Origin: Clostridium sp. JN-9
Lineage (GTDB): Bacteria > Bacillota > Clostridia > Clostridiales > Clostridiaceae
Assembly (NCBI RefSeq): GCF_004103695.1
Contig: NZ_CP035280.1
Coordinates: forward strand, 1,364,001 to 1,428,000
Direction: 5' to 3'
Length of the DNA: 64,000 nt
Positions 35,058-44,519 of the stretch are shown one piece after another. The notes under the pieces are model-generated. The model did no database searches and had not been told where the DNA came from. It worked only from the letters and a program-made list of their open reading frames with translations. The translations under genes and the position numbers were made by a program. Position 1 is the stretch's first letter; each line of letters begins with the position of its first letter.

Positions 35058-35805
35058 AAGAAAAAGGAAAAAGAAGGAGGATACAGGTCTTACCGGGAAT
35101 GAGTGGCTTGCTACTTTTTCTGATACTATGACCTTACTCTTAACTTTTTTCATATTATTATATTCATTTTCTAATTTAGATGCACAAAAGTTTAAAAAGA
35201 TGGCCTCTGCTTTTCAAAGTGTGCTAACCGGAAGTGCCGGGAATACTGTTATGGATTTTAATATGAAAGATGGTAATGTACCTCTTGCAGGTGAAACAGA
35301 TAAACTTGATTCATACAACGGTAACGATTCACAGGAACTATATAATAATGTTAAAAGTTTTATAGATAAAAATGATCTTAAGGATACAGTAGAAATTAAA
35401 AAAGATTCAAGAGGAGTCATTATACAGTTAAGAGACAGTGTATTATTTGAAACCGGTAAGGCAGATATTAAGAAAAATTCACTGCCTATACTGGAGAAGC
35501 TAAGTAAATTAATTGCTTCAGTACCAAACAACAGCATTGTAGTTGAAGGGCATACGGATAATGTACCAATCAGTAATTATAAATATGAAACAAATTGGGA
35601 GTTGTCTACTGCAAGAGCCTCTTCTGTATTAAGATATTTTGTAGAAACTAAAAAAATGGCACCAGCAAGATTTACCGCTGCCGGATATGGAGAATATAAG
35701 CCTATAGCACCAAATGATACAGATGAAAACAGGGCAAAAAATAGAAGGGTGAATATCGTGGTAGTGGCAAATGAAACGAAAACCAAGGAGGCAACAAAAA
35801 AATGA
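35050..35805 (+). CDS. motB: Flagellar stator protein MotB
   Basis: MotB (251 aa) has one N-terminal membrane helix with the ion-binding Asp25 in TFSDTMTLLLTFFILLYS. Its C-terminal OmpA-like peptidoglycan-binding domain includes VVEGHTDNVPI and NRRVNIVV. It overlaps motA at the 5' end and fliL at the 3' end. Confidence 0.96.
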   Translation: MSRRKRKKKEDTGLTGNEWLATFSDTMTLLLTFFILLYSFSNLDAQKFKKMASAFQSVLTGSAGNTVMDFNMKDGNVPLAGETDKLDSYNGNDSQELYNNVKSFIDKNDLKDTVEIKKDSRGVIIQLRDSVLFETGKADIKKNSLPILEKLSKLIASVPNNSIVVEGHTDNVPISNYKYETNWELSTARASSVLRYFVETKKMAPARFTAAGYGEYKPIAPNDTDENRAKNRRVNIVVVANETKTKEATKK

Positions 35806-36302
35806 GCGAAGAAAAAAAAGAAAAAAAAAGCGGAGGTATTAAAGTTATTCTCATAGTGATTCTTATAATTATTGCTGTAGGAGGAGGAGCTTTTGCAGGT
35901 TATTATTTCTATTCAAAATCAAATAGCAGTAAGCCCAAGGCAAATACACTTCCAGTACAACCTGCTGCAAATACTGCAAATGTGGCAACTTCAGTGGTAT
36001 CACAAAGAACATACAGTGCAGATGATTTTCTTGTGAATCTGGCAGATGAGGATGGAAAAAAATATCTTAAGGTTAAGGTTTATTTAGGATATGAAAATAA
36101 GAAAATGGATAAAGAACTGGATGCAAAAAAGCCAATAATAAGAGACACCATAAATAGTGTTTTAAGAGTTAAAAAGTCCACAGACTTTACTGCTAAGGGA
36201 ACAGAGGATATGAAGAGGGAAATACTTCAAAAATTAAATCCTATATTTACAAATGGACAGCTTGACAACATTTATTTCTACGATATTGTGGTGCAATACT
36301 AA
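35802..36302 (+). CDS. fliL: Flagellar basal-body protein FliL
   Basis: FliL (166 aa) has a lysine-rich N-terminus, one membrane helix at about residues 13-33 and an extracytoplasmic domain with FLVNLADEDGKKYLKVKVYLGY. It stabilises the stator. Its overlap with motB fits that role. Confidence 0.92.
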   Translation: MSEEKKEKKSGGIKVILIVILIIIAVGGGAFAGYYFYSKSNSSKPKANTLPVQPAANTANVATSVVSQRTYSADDFLVNLADEDGKKYLKVKVYLGYENKKMDKELDAKKPIIRDTINSVLRVKKSTDFTAKGTEDMKREILQKLNPIFTNGQLDNIYFYDIVVQY

Positions 36303-36333
36303 AAATCACAGCATTTAAGAAGGGAATTGGATA

Positions 36334-36708
36334 ATGGAATTTTGGAGCATGCTTTTAAAGATACTTGTTTTTTTACCCTTTATTATACTGCTGATTTATC
36401 TTTCCATAAAATTTGGGGGAAGTAAACTGCAGCATATACAAAATGGAAAATATATTAAGATATTAGAAAGAGTTCCTATTGCAAAGGACAGCAATCTTAT
36501 AGTTGTAAAAATAGGAGATTCAGGTTATGTGCTTTCTGCCACAGCAAACAAAGTGGAAATTTTAAAAACTATTCCAAAGGAAGATCTGGACAAGCTACAG
36601 CAGAATAATTCTATACCACAGTTCAGTTCCTTTAAGGAATTTTGTGAAAACACAGGCCTTAATAAGTGGTCATTATCCAATTTAATTAAGAAGCGTAAAC
36701 AACAGTAG
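36334..36708 (+). CDS. fliO: Flagellar biosynthesis protein FliO
   Basis: This 124-aa protein has an N-terminal membrane helix followed by the FliO core KILERVPIAKDSNLIVVKIGDSGYV. FliO helps assemble the export gate. In Bacillus the fliM-fliY-cheY genes lie between fliL and fliO (fliZ); here they are absent. Confidence 0.88.
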   Translation: MEFWSMLLKILVFLPFIILLIYLSIKFGGSKLQHIQNGKYIKILERVPIAKDSNLIVVKIGDSGYVLSATANKVEILKTIPKEDLDKLQQNNSIPQFSSFKEFCENTGLNKWSLSNLIKKRKQQ

Positions 36709-36735
36709 ATATATAGAAAAGGAAGAAATATAAAT

Positions 36736-37503
36736 ATGAAAAAAGGCAAGATATTAATATTCTTTATGGCTTTTGCTGCAGTAATGCTTTTTTCTTTTAA
36801 AGTAGTTCACGCAGCTCCTGCAGCAATGCCTATACCTAAAATAAATATATCAACAGATACACCAAACTCTCCAGCAGAATATGTGGACAACATAAAACTC
36901 TTACTAATGCTGACAGTGCTTACATTACTTCCATCTTTTCTAATAATGATGACAAGCTTTGTGAGAATTGTAGTGGTTTTTGGATTTTTAAGGTCTTCAC
37001 TTGGAACTCAGCAGTCACCGCCAAATCAGGTTCTCATTGGACTTGCACTGTTTTTAACATTTTTTATTATGGCTCCTGTGGGGAAAGAAATCAATACAAA
37101 AGCAGTTCAGCCATATTTACAAAATAAAATTACACAGTCCCAGGCTATAGAAGAAGGGGCAAAACCATTAAGAAAATTTATGCTTAAGCAGACAAGGACG
37201 AAGGATTTAAAGCTTTTCATGGACGAGGCCAAGCTTGGCAGTGATATTACAAAGGATAATGTACCTTTATATGTAGTAGTTCCAGCATTTGCTATAAGTG
37301 AACTTAAAACTGCTTTTCAAATAGGCTTTTTATTATTTATCCCATTTATGATAATAGATTTAGTAGTTTCCAGTGTGCTTATGTCAATGGGAATGTTTAT
37401 GCTTCCTCCGACTTTAATTTCTCTTCCATTTAAATTATTGCTTTTTGTTATGGTAGATGGATGGTACTTACTGGTAAAGTCATTAATTTTAAGTTTTTCG
37501 TGA
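36736..37503 (+). CDS. fliP: Flagellar export gate protein FliP
   Basis: FliP (255 aa) has a cleavable-looking signal peptide (ends near VVHAAPAA), followed by four membrane segments. MMTSFVRIVVVFGFLRSSLGTQQSPPNQVL is the family signature (core RSSLGTQQSPPNQ). It forms the core of the export channel with FliQ and FliR. Confidence 0.96.
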   Translation: MKKGKILIFFMAFAAVMLFSFKVVHAAPAAMPIPKINISTDTPNSPAEYVDNIKLLLMLTVLTLLPSFLIMMTSFVRIVVVFGFLRSSLGTQQSPPNQVLIGLALFLTFFIMAPVGKEINTKAVQPYLQNKITQSQAIEEGAKPLRKFMLKQTRTKDLKLFMDEAKLGSDITKDNVPLYVVVPAFAISELKTAFQIGFLLFIPFMIIDLVVSSVLMSMGMFMLPPTLISLPFKLLLFVMVDGWYLLVKSLILSFS

Positions 37504-37512
37504 GGTATATAA

Positions 37513-37782
37513 ATGAGTGAAAATTTAGTTATAGGAATTTTAAAAGATGCAATACAAACTGGATTAATGGTGGCAGGACCAATTTTAGCTGTGTCAATTG
37601 TAGTTGGATTGATTATAAGTATTTTTCAGGCCACAACTCAGATTCAGGAGCAGACTTTAACATTTGTGCCAAAGCTTATTGCAATAGCTTTAGTAGGAAT
37701 AATTACAGGACCATGGATGCTGCATGAGGTAGTTAACTTTACAGAAAGAATTTTTGCACTTATCGCTAATATAACTCAATAA
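37513..37782 (+). CDS. fliQ: Flagellar export gate protein FliQ
   Basis: FliQ (89 aa) has two membrane helices separated by FQATTQIQEQTLTFVPK, the family signature. It lies 9 bases after fliP. Confidence 0.95.
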   Translation: MSENLVIGILKDAIQTGLMVAGPILAVSIVVGLIISIFQATTQIQEQTLTFVPKLIAIALVGIITGPWMLHEVVNFTERIFALIANITQ

Positions 37783-37814
37783 CAAATACGCTGGTAATTA
37801 GGAGGGACATTGAC

Positions 37815-39641
37815 TTGATTAATGTGGCATATTTTACTGCACTTATTTTCGTTTTTATAAGACTAACTGCTTTTTTTGTAACAGTTCCTGTTTTTTTCCC
37901 AAAGGGAACTCCAATTGCTGTTAAAACAGCTGTAGTTTTAGTTTTATCATATGCATTAATGCCAGGAGTATATACCAGCAATGTACCAGCTATAAATTCC
38001 ATGGGACTATTTGTTACTTTTGCAATTAATGAAGTTATTACAGGGCTCACATTAGGCTTTATAACAAATTTATGTTTTAATTTTATAAGATTTGCAGGAA
38101 GCTTAATTGATCTTCAGATTGGATTTGGAATGATAACTATGTATGATCCAAACTCCAACAGTAATACAACACTTATGGAGCATTTAATGTACTGGATAGG
38201 TATTATCATATTTCTAACTATCGATGGTCATCATATGCTTATAAGACAGCTTATAGACAGCTTTAATTATGTACATATAGGAGGCTTTGTTTTATATCAG
38301 GATTCCATAAGGGAAATAGTAAAGGCATTTGCAGAATTTTTTGCAATAGGGATAAAAATAGCAATACCTATTGTACTTATTATACTTTTAACAGATTTAA
38401 CTCTTGGATTGGTAGCCAGAGCAGTGCCTCAGTTAAATGTAATGATTTTAGGACTGCCAATAAAAATTGTAGTAGGACTAGCTGTATTTTCACTGGCTCT
38501 GCCTTTAATTATTAATTTAATAGTTAAATCCTTTACGTCTATGCCTGATGTATTTAAAAATTTTTATAAGACAATGCCTGTACTTCTCATATTTGCCACA
38601 GAGGGTAAAACAGAAGAGGCAACTCCGAGAAAAAAGAGTGATGCCAGAAAAAAAGCTCAGGTGGCTAAAAGTAAGGAAGTTGGTTTAGCCATGACACTGC
38701 TGGCTTCTACACTGGCTATTTCAATTTTAGGAGAATACTCCATTACTAGTCTTAAGGATACATTAACTGCATTTTTAGGAAACTATCTAAATACCACATT
38801 AGACTATGGCAGTGTTCTTAAAATAACATTACTTTCTATTTACAGAATAGCAGTTGTATTTCTTCCTATAGTGCTTCCAATAATGTTTATGGGCATTCTT
38901 GCAAACTTTGTGCAGACTGGCGTATTGTTCTCCAAAGATCCTATAAAGCCTGATTTTAAAAAGCTGAATCCAATTAATGGCTTTAAAAGAATGTTTTCTA
39001 TAAGGAGCTTTGTGGAATTATTTAAAGATCTGGCAATGGTAGTTATAGTAGGCTATGTGGGATATACTTTCATAAGGGATAATTATGTAAATATCCTTAC
39101 CATCAGTAATATGACTCCTGCAGGTATACTTAAGGAATTAGGAAAATTAATTGTAAGTATATTTACAAAGATAACCATAATAATGATGGCAATAGCTTTG
39201 GCAGATTATATTTTTCAAAGGTTTCAGTATAATAAGGATATGAAAATGACAAAACAGGAAGTTAAAGAGGAATATAAACAGGATGAAGGAGACCCTGAGA
39301 TAAAAGGCAGAAGAAGACAGATTGCAAGACAGCTTGCCATGGGCAGAATGATGTCTCAGGTTCCTAAGGCTACAGTAGTTGTAACAAATCCAACTCATAT
39401 TTCCATAGCTTTAAAATATGAAGAGGGAATGAGTGCCCCAAAGGTTGTAGCAAAGGGAGCAGATTACATAGCTTTAAAAATTAAGGAAAAGGCAAAAGAA
39501 TTTGACATACCAATTGTAGAAAACAAGCCGCTGGCAAGAATGATTTTTGAAAAGGTTGAGCTGGATGATGAAATACCAGTGGATATGTATGAAGCAGTGG
39601 CAGAGATTTTAGCCGTAGTATATAAAATCAAAAAAAAGTAA
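37815..39641 (+). CDS. Fused export gate protein FliR-FlhB
   Basis: This 608-aa protein joins two export-gate proteins that are usually separate. Residues 1 to about 258 are FliR (start MINVAYFTALIFVFIRLTAF, RFAGSLIDLQIGFGM). From Glu263 it is FlhB (GKTEEATPRKKSDARKKAQV, four membrane helices, then a cytoplasmic domain). The autocleavage motif NPTH is at 525-528, so specificity switching should be intact. The frame is continuous and the FlhB part lacks its own start signals. The start is a TTG at 37815 behind GGAGGG. The same fusion is known in other clostridia, so this is not an artefact. Confidence 0.95.
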   Translation: MINVAYFTALIFVFIRLTAFFVTVPVFFPKGTPIAVKTAVVLVLSYALMPGVYTSNVPAINSMGLFVTFAINEVITGLTLGFITNLCFNFIRFAGSLIDLQIGFGMITMYDPNSNSNTTLMEHLMYWIGIIIFLTIDGHHMLIRQLIDSFNYVHIGGFVLYQDSIREIVKAFAEFFAIGIKIAIPIVLIILLTDLTLGLVARAVPQLNVMILGLPIKIVVGLAVFSLALPLIINLIVKSFTSMPDVFKNFYKTMPVLLIFATEGKTEEATPRKKSDARKKAQVAKSKEVGLAMTLLASTLAISILGEYSITSLKDTLTAFLGNYLNTTLDYGSVLKITLLSIYRIAVVFLPIVLPIMFMGILANFVQTGVLFSKDPIKPDFKKLNPINGFKRMFSIRSFVELFKDLAMVVIVGYVGYTFIRDNYVNILTISNMTPAGILKELGKLIVSIFTKITIIMMAIALADYIFQRFQYNKDMKMTKQEVKEEYKQDEGDPEIKGRRRQIARQLAMGRMMSQVPKATVVVTNPTHISIALKYEEGMSAPKVVAKGADYIALKIKEKAKEFDIPIVENKPLARMIFEKVELDDEIPVDMYEAVAEILAVVYKIKKK

Positions 39642-39677
39642 TGCATACGGTGTATATAGCAGAGAGGAGCAGTAAGC

Positions 39678-41744
39678 TTGGAAACCAGTAAACCTAAATT
39701 TAATATAAAAAATAATGTAGATGTAATAATGGCTTTTGTAGTTTTAGCTGTTGTATTCATGATAATAATTCCATTGCCAGCTAAACTTCTGGACGTGCTT
39801 ATAGCATTAAATATAACAATTTCTGTGGTAATTATCCTTCTCACTATGTTTACCACAGAAGTACTTCAGTTTTCAGTATTTCCAACACTTTTATTAATTA
39901 CCACATTGTTCAGGCTTGCCCTTAACATTTCCTCAACAAGACTGATACTTTTAGACGGGTATGCAGGGGAAGTTATTAATTCCTTTGGCAGCTTTGTTGT
40001 AGGAGGAAGTTATATTGTTGGTATTATTATATTTTTAATTATAATTATTATACAGTTTGTGGTTATTACTAATGGTGCAGGAAGAGTTGCAGAGGTTTCT
40101 GCAAGATTTACACTGGATGCTATGCCAGGTAAGCAGATGAGTATTGATGCTGATTTAAATGCAGGTCTTATTGATGAAATTCAGGCCAGGGAAAAAAGAA
40201 AAAAGCTTCAGGAGGAAGCTGACTTCTTTGGAGCTATGGATGGTGCTTCAAAGTTTGTAAAAGGCGATGCTATAGCTGGATTAATTATTACAGTAATTAA
40301 TATTTTGGGAGGTATTATTATTGGAGTTGTTGTTCAGGGAAAAGACATAGCCACTGCAGCACAGACATATACCACATTAACTATTGGTGATGGTTTGGTA
40401 AGCCAGATACCTGCTCTGCTTATATCCACAGCTTCAGGTATACTTGTTACACGTTCAGGCAGTGGTGAAAACTTTGGAACTCTGGCAGCAAAACAGTTAA
40501 CTTCTTTTCCAAAGGTTATTGCAATTGCTTCTGCTGCATTACTTTTTCTGGCAATTATACCGGGACTTCCACATACGGCATTCCTTATTTTAGCACTGGC
40601 AGCTGGGATTCTTGCCTATTCGCTGTATAAAGACGAGAAATCTAAAATTGTTCAAAATGAGGAACATGAGCAGGCTGCTATTACTGAAATTGAAAATAAA
40701 GAGCCTGAAAATGTAATGAATCTTATAAATGTTGAACCTATGGAGGTTGAAATAGGTTATGGATTAATACCCCTTGCTGATGAAGCTTCAGGAGGTGATC
40801 TGCTTCAGAGAATTACCTCTGTACGAAGACAAAGTGCCATTGAAATGGGTATTGTGGTTCAGCCTATAAGAATAAGGGATAACCTTCAGCTGAAGACTAA
40901 TGAATATGTAATTAAAATAAGAGGAACTGTAGTGGCTAAGGGAGAACTTATGCCAAATATGCTTCTTTGCATGGATCCTACCAATGGCGATTATGAAATA
41001 CAGGGAATAAAGGGAGTTGAGCCTGCCTTTGGACTTCCTGCTACATGGATTAACAAGGATCAGAGAGAAGATGCAGAAATCAAGGGATTAACAGTGGTGG
41101 ATCCTACAACAGTAATGGTTACACATTTAACTGAAACCATTAAGAATCATGCTTATGAATTGCTTGGAAGACAGGAAACAAAGCTTATTATTGATTCAGT
41201 AAAGGAAAAATACAGTGCTGTAGTAGATGAGCTTATTCCTGATCTTATGACTATAGGTGAAATTCAAAAGGTACTTCAGAATTTATTAAGAGAAAGAGTC
41301 CCTATAAAGGATATGGTTACAATTCTGGAGTCACTTGCAGATAATTCAAGGATGACAAAGGATATAGAAATCCTTACAGAGTATGTGAGACTGGCACTTG
41401 GAAGAAGTATCACAAATCCATTTATTGATGAAAATGGTGCTATAAGTGTTGTAACTCTGGCTCCTAATATAGAAGAAATAATTGCAAAGAATATTCAAAA
41501 ATCCATGCAGGGTTCATTCCCAGCAGTAGACCCTGATACTACAGAAAAAATATTAAATTCTCTAAAATCTACTATAGACAGTGTATATTTTTACGAAGAC
41601 CAGCCTGTGGTACTGGTTTCTCCTAAAATAAGACCTGCATTTAGACGACTTATAGAAATGGTATTTCCAGGGGTTACAGTGCTTTCCCTAAATGAAATTC
41701 CAAATGATGTAGAAATAAGAACTGAGGGGGTTGTTACTATCTAA
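39678..41744 (+). CDS. flhA: Flagellar export protein FlhA
   Basis: FlhA (688 aa) forms the cytoplasmic export ring. The N-terminal half has eight membrane helices with the conserved loop GRVAEVSARFTLDAMPGKQM and DADLNAGLIDE. The C-terminal half is soluble and ends in the usual VVLVSPKIRPAFRRL region. The start is a TTG at 39678 behind AGAGGAG. Its stop overlaps the flhF start (TAATG). Confidence 0.97.
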   Translation: METSKPKFNIKNNVDVIMAFVVLAVVFMIIIPLPAKLLDVLIALNITISVVIILLTMFTTEVLQFSVFPTLLLITTLFRLALNISSTRLILLDGYAGEVINSFGSFVVGGSYIVGIIIFLIIIIIQFVVITNGAGRVAEVSARFTLDAMPGKQMSIDADLNAGLIDEIQAREKRKKLQEEADFFGAMDGASKFVKGDAIAGLIITVINILGGIIIGVVVQGKDIATAAQTYTTLTIGDGLVSQIPALLISTASGILVTRSGSGENFGTLAAKQLTSFPKVIAIASAALLFLAIIPGLPHTAFLILALAAGILAYSLYKDEKSKIVQNEEHEQAAITEIENKEPENVMNLINVEPMEVEIGYGLIPLADEASGGDLLQRITSVRRQSAIEMGIVVQPIRIRDNLQLKTNEYVIKIRGTVVAKGELMPNMLLCMDPTNGDYEIQGIKGVEPAFGLPATWINKDQREDAEIKGLTVVDPTTVMVTHLTETIKNHAYELLGRQETKLIIDSVKEKYSAVVDELIPDLMTIGEIQKVLQNLLRERVPIKDMVTILESLADNSRMTKDIEILTEYVRLALGRSITNPFIDENGAISVVTLAPNIEEIIAKNIQKSMQGSFPAVDPDTTEKILNSLKSTIDSVYFYEDQPVVLVSPKIRPAFRRLIEMVFPGVTVLSLNEIPNDVEIRTEGVVTI

Positions 41745-42895
41745 TGATTATTAAGAAATACTTGGCTAAAGATATGAATGAAGCATTAAATAAAATACGC
41801 CAGGAATTAGGTAAAGAGGCTGTAATTGTTAGTCAGAGAAAGATTAAGCCCCCTGGCATGTTTGGAATATTCTCAAAAAAAGTAGTAGAAGTTACTGCTG
41901 CTGTGGACAAGATTAAAAGAAATGACAGCTATAAATATGAAAAACAGGATGTTTCTGAAAGCGTTGAGGCTCTTAAAAGATTAATAGGCAGCCAAAGATT
42001 TCAGGAGAAAAAAAATTTAGATGTTAAACCAGAAGTGGAAAAACCTGAAAGTGATATTCAGAATAATATCATTAAAGAAATGTCTGAAATGAAGCAGATG
42101 TTAAGCAATCTCACAGCTGTAAGCAATAATAAAGTAAGGCAGCAAAGCAGAGTTGAAAAAGTGCTTCTGGAAAATGACGTAAGAGATAATATTGTACAAG
42201 AAATAGTTAGTGAAATAAATGGCATGAAAGATGAAAGAGATGAATTTGAAAAGGCAAGGGAGGTACTGAGTAATTTTATTCAGGTTAATACTCCGAAAAT
42301 TGCGGGCCCTGTGGTTTTAGTAGGTCCCACCGGTGTTGGAAAGACAACCACTATAGCAAAACTTGCAGGAAAATTAGCTCTCATTGAAAAGAAAAAAGTA
42401 GGTCTCATTACTATAGATACATATAGGATAGGTGCTGTGGAACAGTTAAAAACATATGCTGAGATAATGAATATTCCTTTTAAAGTTGTTATGACTATAA
42501 AGGAAATGGAATCTGCTGTAGAGGATATGAAGGGCTGCGATGTAATATTAATTGACACCACAGGCAGAAGCAGTAAAAATGTAATGCAGATTTCAGAGCT
42601 GAGGGCTTATATTGAAAAGATAAATAGTAATAATATTCATCTTGTTATAAGCTGCACTACCAAAGCTAAGGACATTGCCGATATAGTGAAGGGATATGGA
42701 ATTTTAAATTATGAAAATGTAATAATCACAAAAATGGATGAAACATCTACCTATGGATCTATTCTAAATATTGTAAGCAGTGCAAAAAAACCAATAAGCT
42801 TTATTACTACTGGACAAAGTGTTCCCGACGATATTAAGACCTTGAGCAGTACTGAATTGACTAAACTCATATTAGGGGAGGACAGTATATGTTAG
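41744..42895 (+). CDS. flhF: Flagellar GTPase FlhF
   Basis: FlhF (383 aa) is an SRP-type GTPase that sets flagellar placement and number. It has the N-terminal B domain (KKYLAKDMNEALNKIRQELG), a linker, and the NG domain with G1 GPTGVGKTTT, DTYRIGAVEQLKTY, the DTTGRS motif and TKMDE. It overlaps flhG by seven bases. Confidence 0.95.
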   Translation: MIIKKYLAKDMNEALNKIRQELGKEAVIVSQRKIKPPGMFGIFSKKVVEVTAAVDKIKRNDSYKYEKQDVSESVEALKRLIGSQRFQEKKNLDVKPEVEKPESDIQNNIIKEMSEMKQMLSNLTAVSNNKVRQQSRVEKVLLENDVRDNIVQEIVSEINGMKDERDEFEKAREVLSNFIQVNTPKIAGPVVLVGPTGVGKTTTIAKLAGKLALIEKKKVGLITIDTYRIGAVEQLKTYAEIMNIPFKVVMTIKEMESAVEDMKGCDVILIDTTGRSSKNVMQISELRAYIEKINSNNIHLVISCTTKAKDIADIVKGYGILNYENVIITKMDETSTYGSILNIVSSAKKPISFITTGQSVPDDIKTLSSTELTKLILGEDSIC

Positions 42896-43761
42896 ATCAG
42901 GCGCAAAGATTAAGACAGTTAGCAGCAGGAAGTGCAGCAGACAATGTGCATAAAGGCTGCAGCACACCTAAGATTATTACTGTTACTTCAGGCAAAGGCG
43001 GAGTTGGGAAAAGCAATTTTGTTGTGAATACAGCTATTACATTGTCGAAAATGGGCTATAAAGTCATGATATTTGATGCAGATATGGGCATGGGTAATGA
43101 TGACATATTAATGGGTTTTTTGCCGAAATATAACGTTTATGATATAATATACAACAATAAAACCATAAGTGATGTAATAATTAATGGGCCCTTTGGTGTA
43201 AAACTTCTTCCTGGAGGTACTGGGCTTAATAAAATTGAGGAACTCACAGAGGATCAGAGAGATGGATTTATAAACAGCTTAACCTCTTTGAATAATCTGG
43301 ATTACATATTTATGGATACAGGTGCAGGAATAAACAGAAGTGTGCTTGGTTTTATAGCATGCTGTGAAGAGCTTATAATTATTACAACTCCAGAACCAAC
43401 ATCATTAACTGATGCTTATAGCCTTTTAAAGGCAGTAGCCCATTTTAAGCTTAAAAATGCAGCTAAAGTTGTAGTTAACAGAGTTTTAGATAATAGTGAA
43501 GGATTAAGGACATTTGATAAATTTCACAATGCCTGCTGGAACTTTTTAAAGCTTAATTTAGAGTATTTAGGAAGTATTTCCGATGACAGGAAACTTGTTA
43601 TGGCAGTGAGAGAGCAAAAACCATTTGTAATTTCACATCCTTATAGTGATGCAGCAAAGGATATAAAAATCATTGCAGATAAATTAATTGGAATTGAAAA
43701 AAGTGGGAACAGTTTTGGGGTACAAGGTTTATTTAAAAAGCTTTTTAGTATTTTTTCCTAG
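42889..43761 (+). CDS. flhG: MinD-like flagellar number regulator FlhG (YlxH)
   Basis: FlhG (290 aa) is a ParA/MinD-type ATPase with the deviant Walker A SGKGGVGKSNF, FDADMGMGNDDILMGF and FMDTGAGI. An N-terminal DQAQRLRQLA motif, used to stimulate FlhF, is present. The pair with FlhF controls flagellar pattern. Confidence 0.94.
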   Translation: MLDQAQRLRQLAAGSAADNVHKGCSTPKIITVTSGKGGVGKSNFVVNTAITLSKMGYKVMIFDADMGMGNDDILMGFLPKYNVYDIIYNNKTISDVIINGPFGVKLLPGGTGLNKIEELTEDQRDGFINSLTSLNNLDYIFMDTGAGINRSVLGFIACCEELIIITTPEPTSLTDAYSLLKAVAHFKLKNAAKVVVNRVLDNSEGLRTFDKFHNACWNFLKLNLEYLGSISDDRKLVMAVREQKPFVISHPYSDAAKDIKIIADKLIGIEKSGNSFGVQGLFKKLFSIFS

Positions 43762-43780
43762 TAAATGAGGAGTGAGTAAT

Positions 43781-44419
43781 TTGACCAGTAAAGCTGAGCT
43801 TAAGTTGAACAGCAAAATAGATGTAATTTATAAAGAGGAAGTTTATGTTAGCAATGTACAGGATATTGATTCTGAGAATATAGCTATAAGCATTCCGGTA
43901 AAGGAAGGAATGTATCTGCCACTGAGTTTAGGTGAAAGAGTTTCAGTTATTTTTTATGCAGATGGTGATGCTTATAAATTTAAAACTATAGTCACAGGTA
44001 GAAAGAGAGACAATATATATGTGATTTTACTAAAGTATCCATCAAATATTGTCAAAATTCAGAGAAGAAATTATGTAAGAATAGAAACCCTAATTGATGT
44101 AAACTGTACTTTAGCTGATGATACTAAAAAAACAGATATTTTTGATGCTGTAGTTACAGATATAAGCGGAGGAGGATTAAAAATTGTTACCAAAAAACAT
44201 TTAAGAATGGGCAGTAATTTGATAATAAATCTTCCAATTAAAGAAGAAAATTTAGTTTTAAAGGGTAGAGTTGTGAGACATGAATTGAATGTGGACAAGA
44301 AACATGTGTGTGGAATTGCATTTAAGGATATGTTAAATGAAAATAGAGAAAAAATAATAAGGTATATTTTTGAACTTATGAGAGAGCAGAGAAAGAAAAA
44401 CACTGATAAATTAGAATAA
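43781..44419 (+). CDS. PilZ-domain flagellar brake protein (YcgR-like)
   Basis: This protein of about 212 aa has an N-terminal YcgR-type domain and a C-terminal PilZ domain. The c-di-GMP-binding arginines are in QRRNYVRIE and the second motif is DISGGGLKI. The family slows or stops the motor when c-di-GMP is high. I placed the start at the TTG of 43781, 8 bases after GAGGAG; a GTG at 43772 would overlap that site. Its place inside the motility operon fits a brake. Confidence 0.9.
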   Translation: MTSKAELKLNSKIDVIYKEEVYVSNVQDIDSENIAISIPVKEGMYLPLSLGERVSVIFYADGDAYKFKTIVTGRKRDNIYVILLKYPSNIVKIQRRNYVRIETLIDVNCTLADDTKKTDIFDAVVTDISGGGLKIVTKKHLRMGSNLIINLPIKEENLVLKGRVVRHELNVDKKHVCGIAFKDMLNENREKIIRYIFELMREQRKKNTDKLE

Positions 44420-44435
44420 ATAGATTTCAAAGTAA

Positions 44436-44505
44436 ATCAGCTATGCAGCTTCTCAAAAAACTACAGAAGTTTTAAACTTTCCACTGGAGAAGCTTTTAAC
44501 TGAAA
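44436..44505 (+). other. Possible leader hairpin before fliA
   Basis: AGCTTCTC near 44448 can pair with GAGAAGCT near 44486, enclosing an inner AAGTTT/AACTT hairpin. There is no T-run. It could be a partial attenuator in front of the sigma factor gene; weak evidence. Confidence 0.3.
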
Positions 44506-44519
44506 AAGGAGGGGCAATT

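Noticed and set aside
37815-39641. Assembly error joining fliR and flhB
   Set aside because: The join is smooth, the reading frame is clean, and the same fusion is known in other clostridia.
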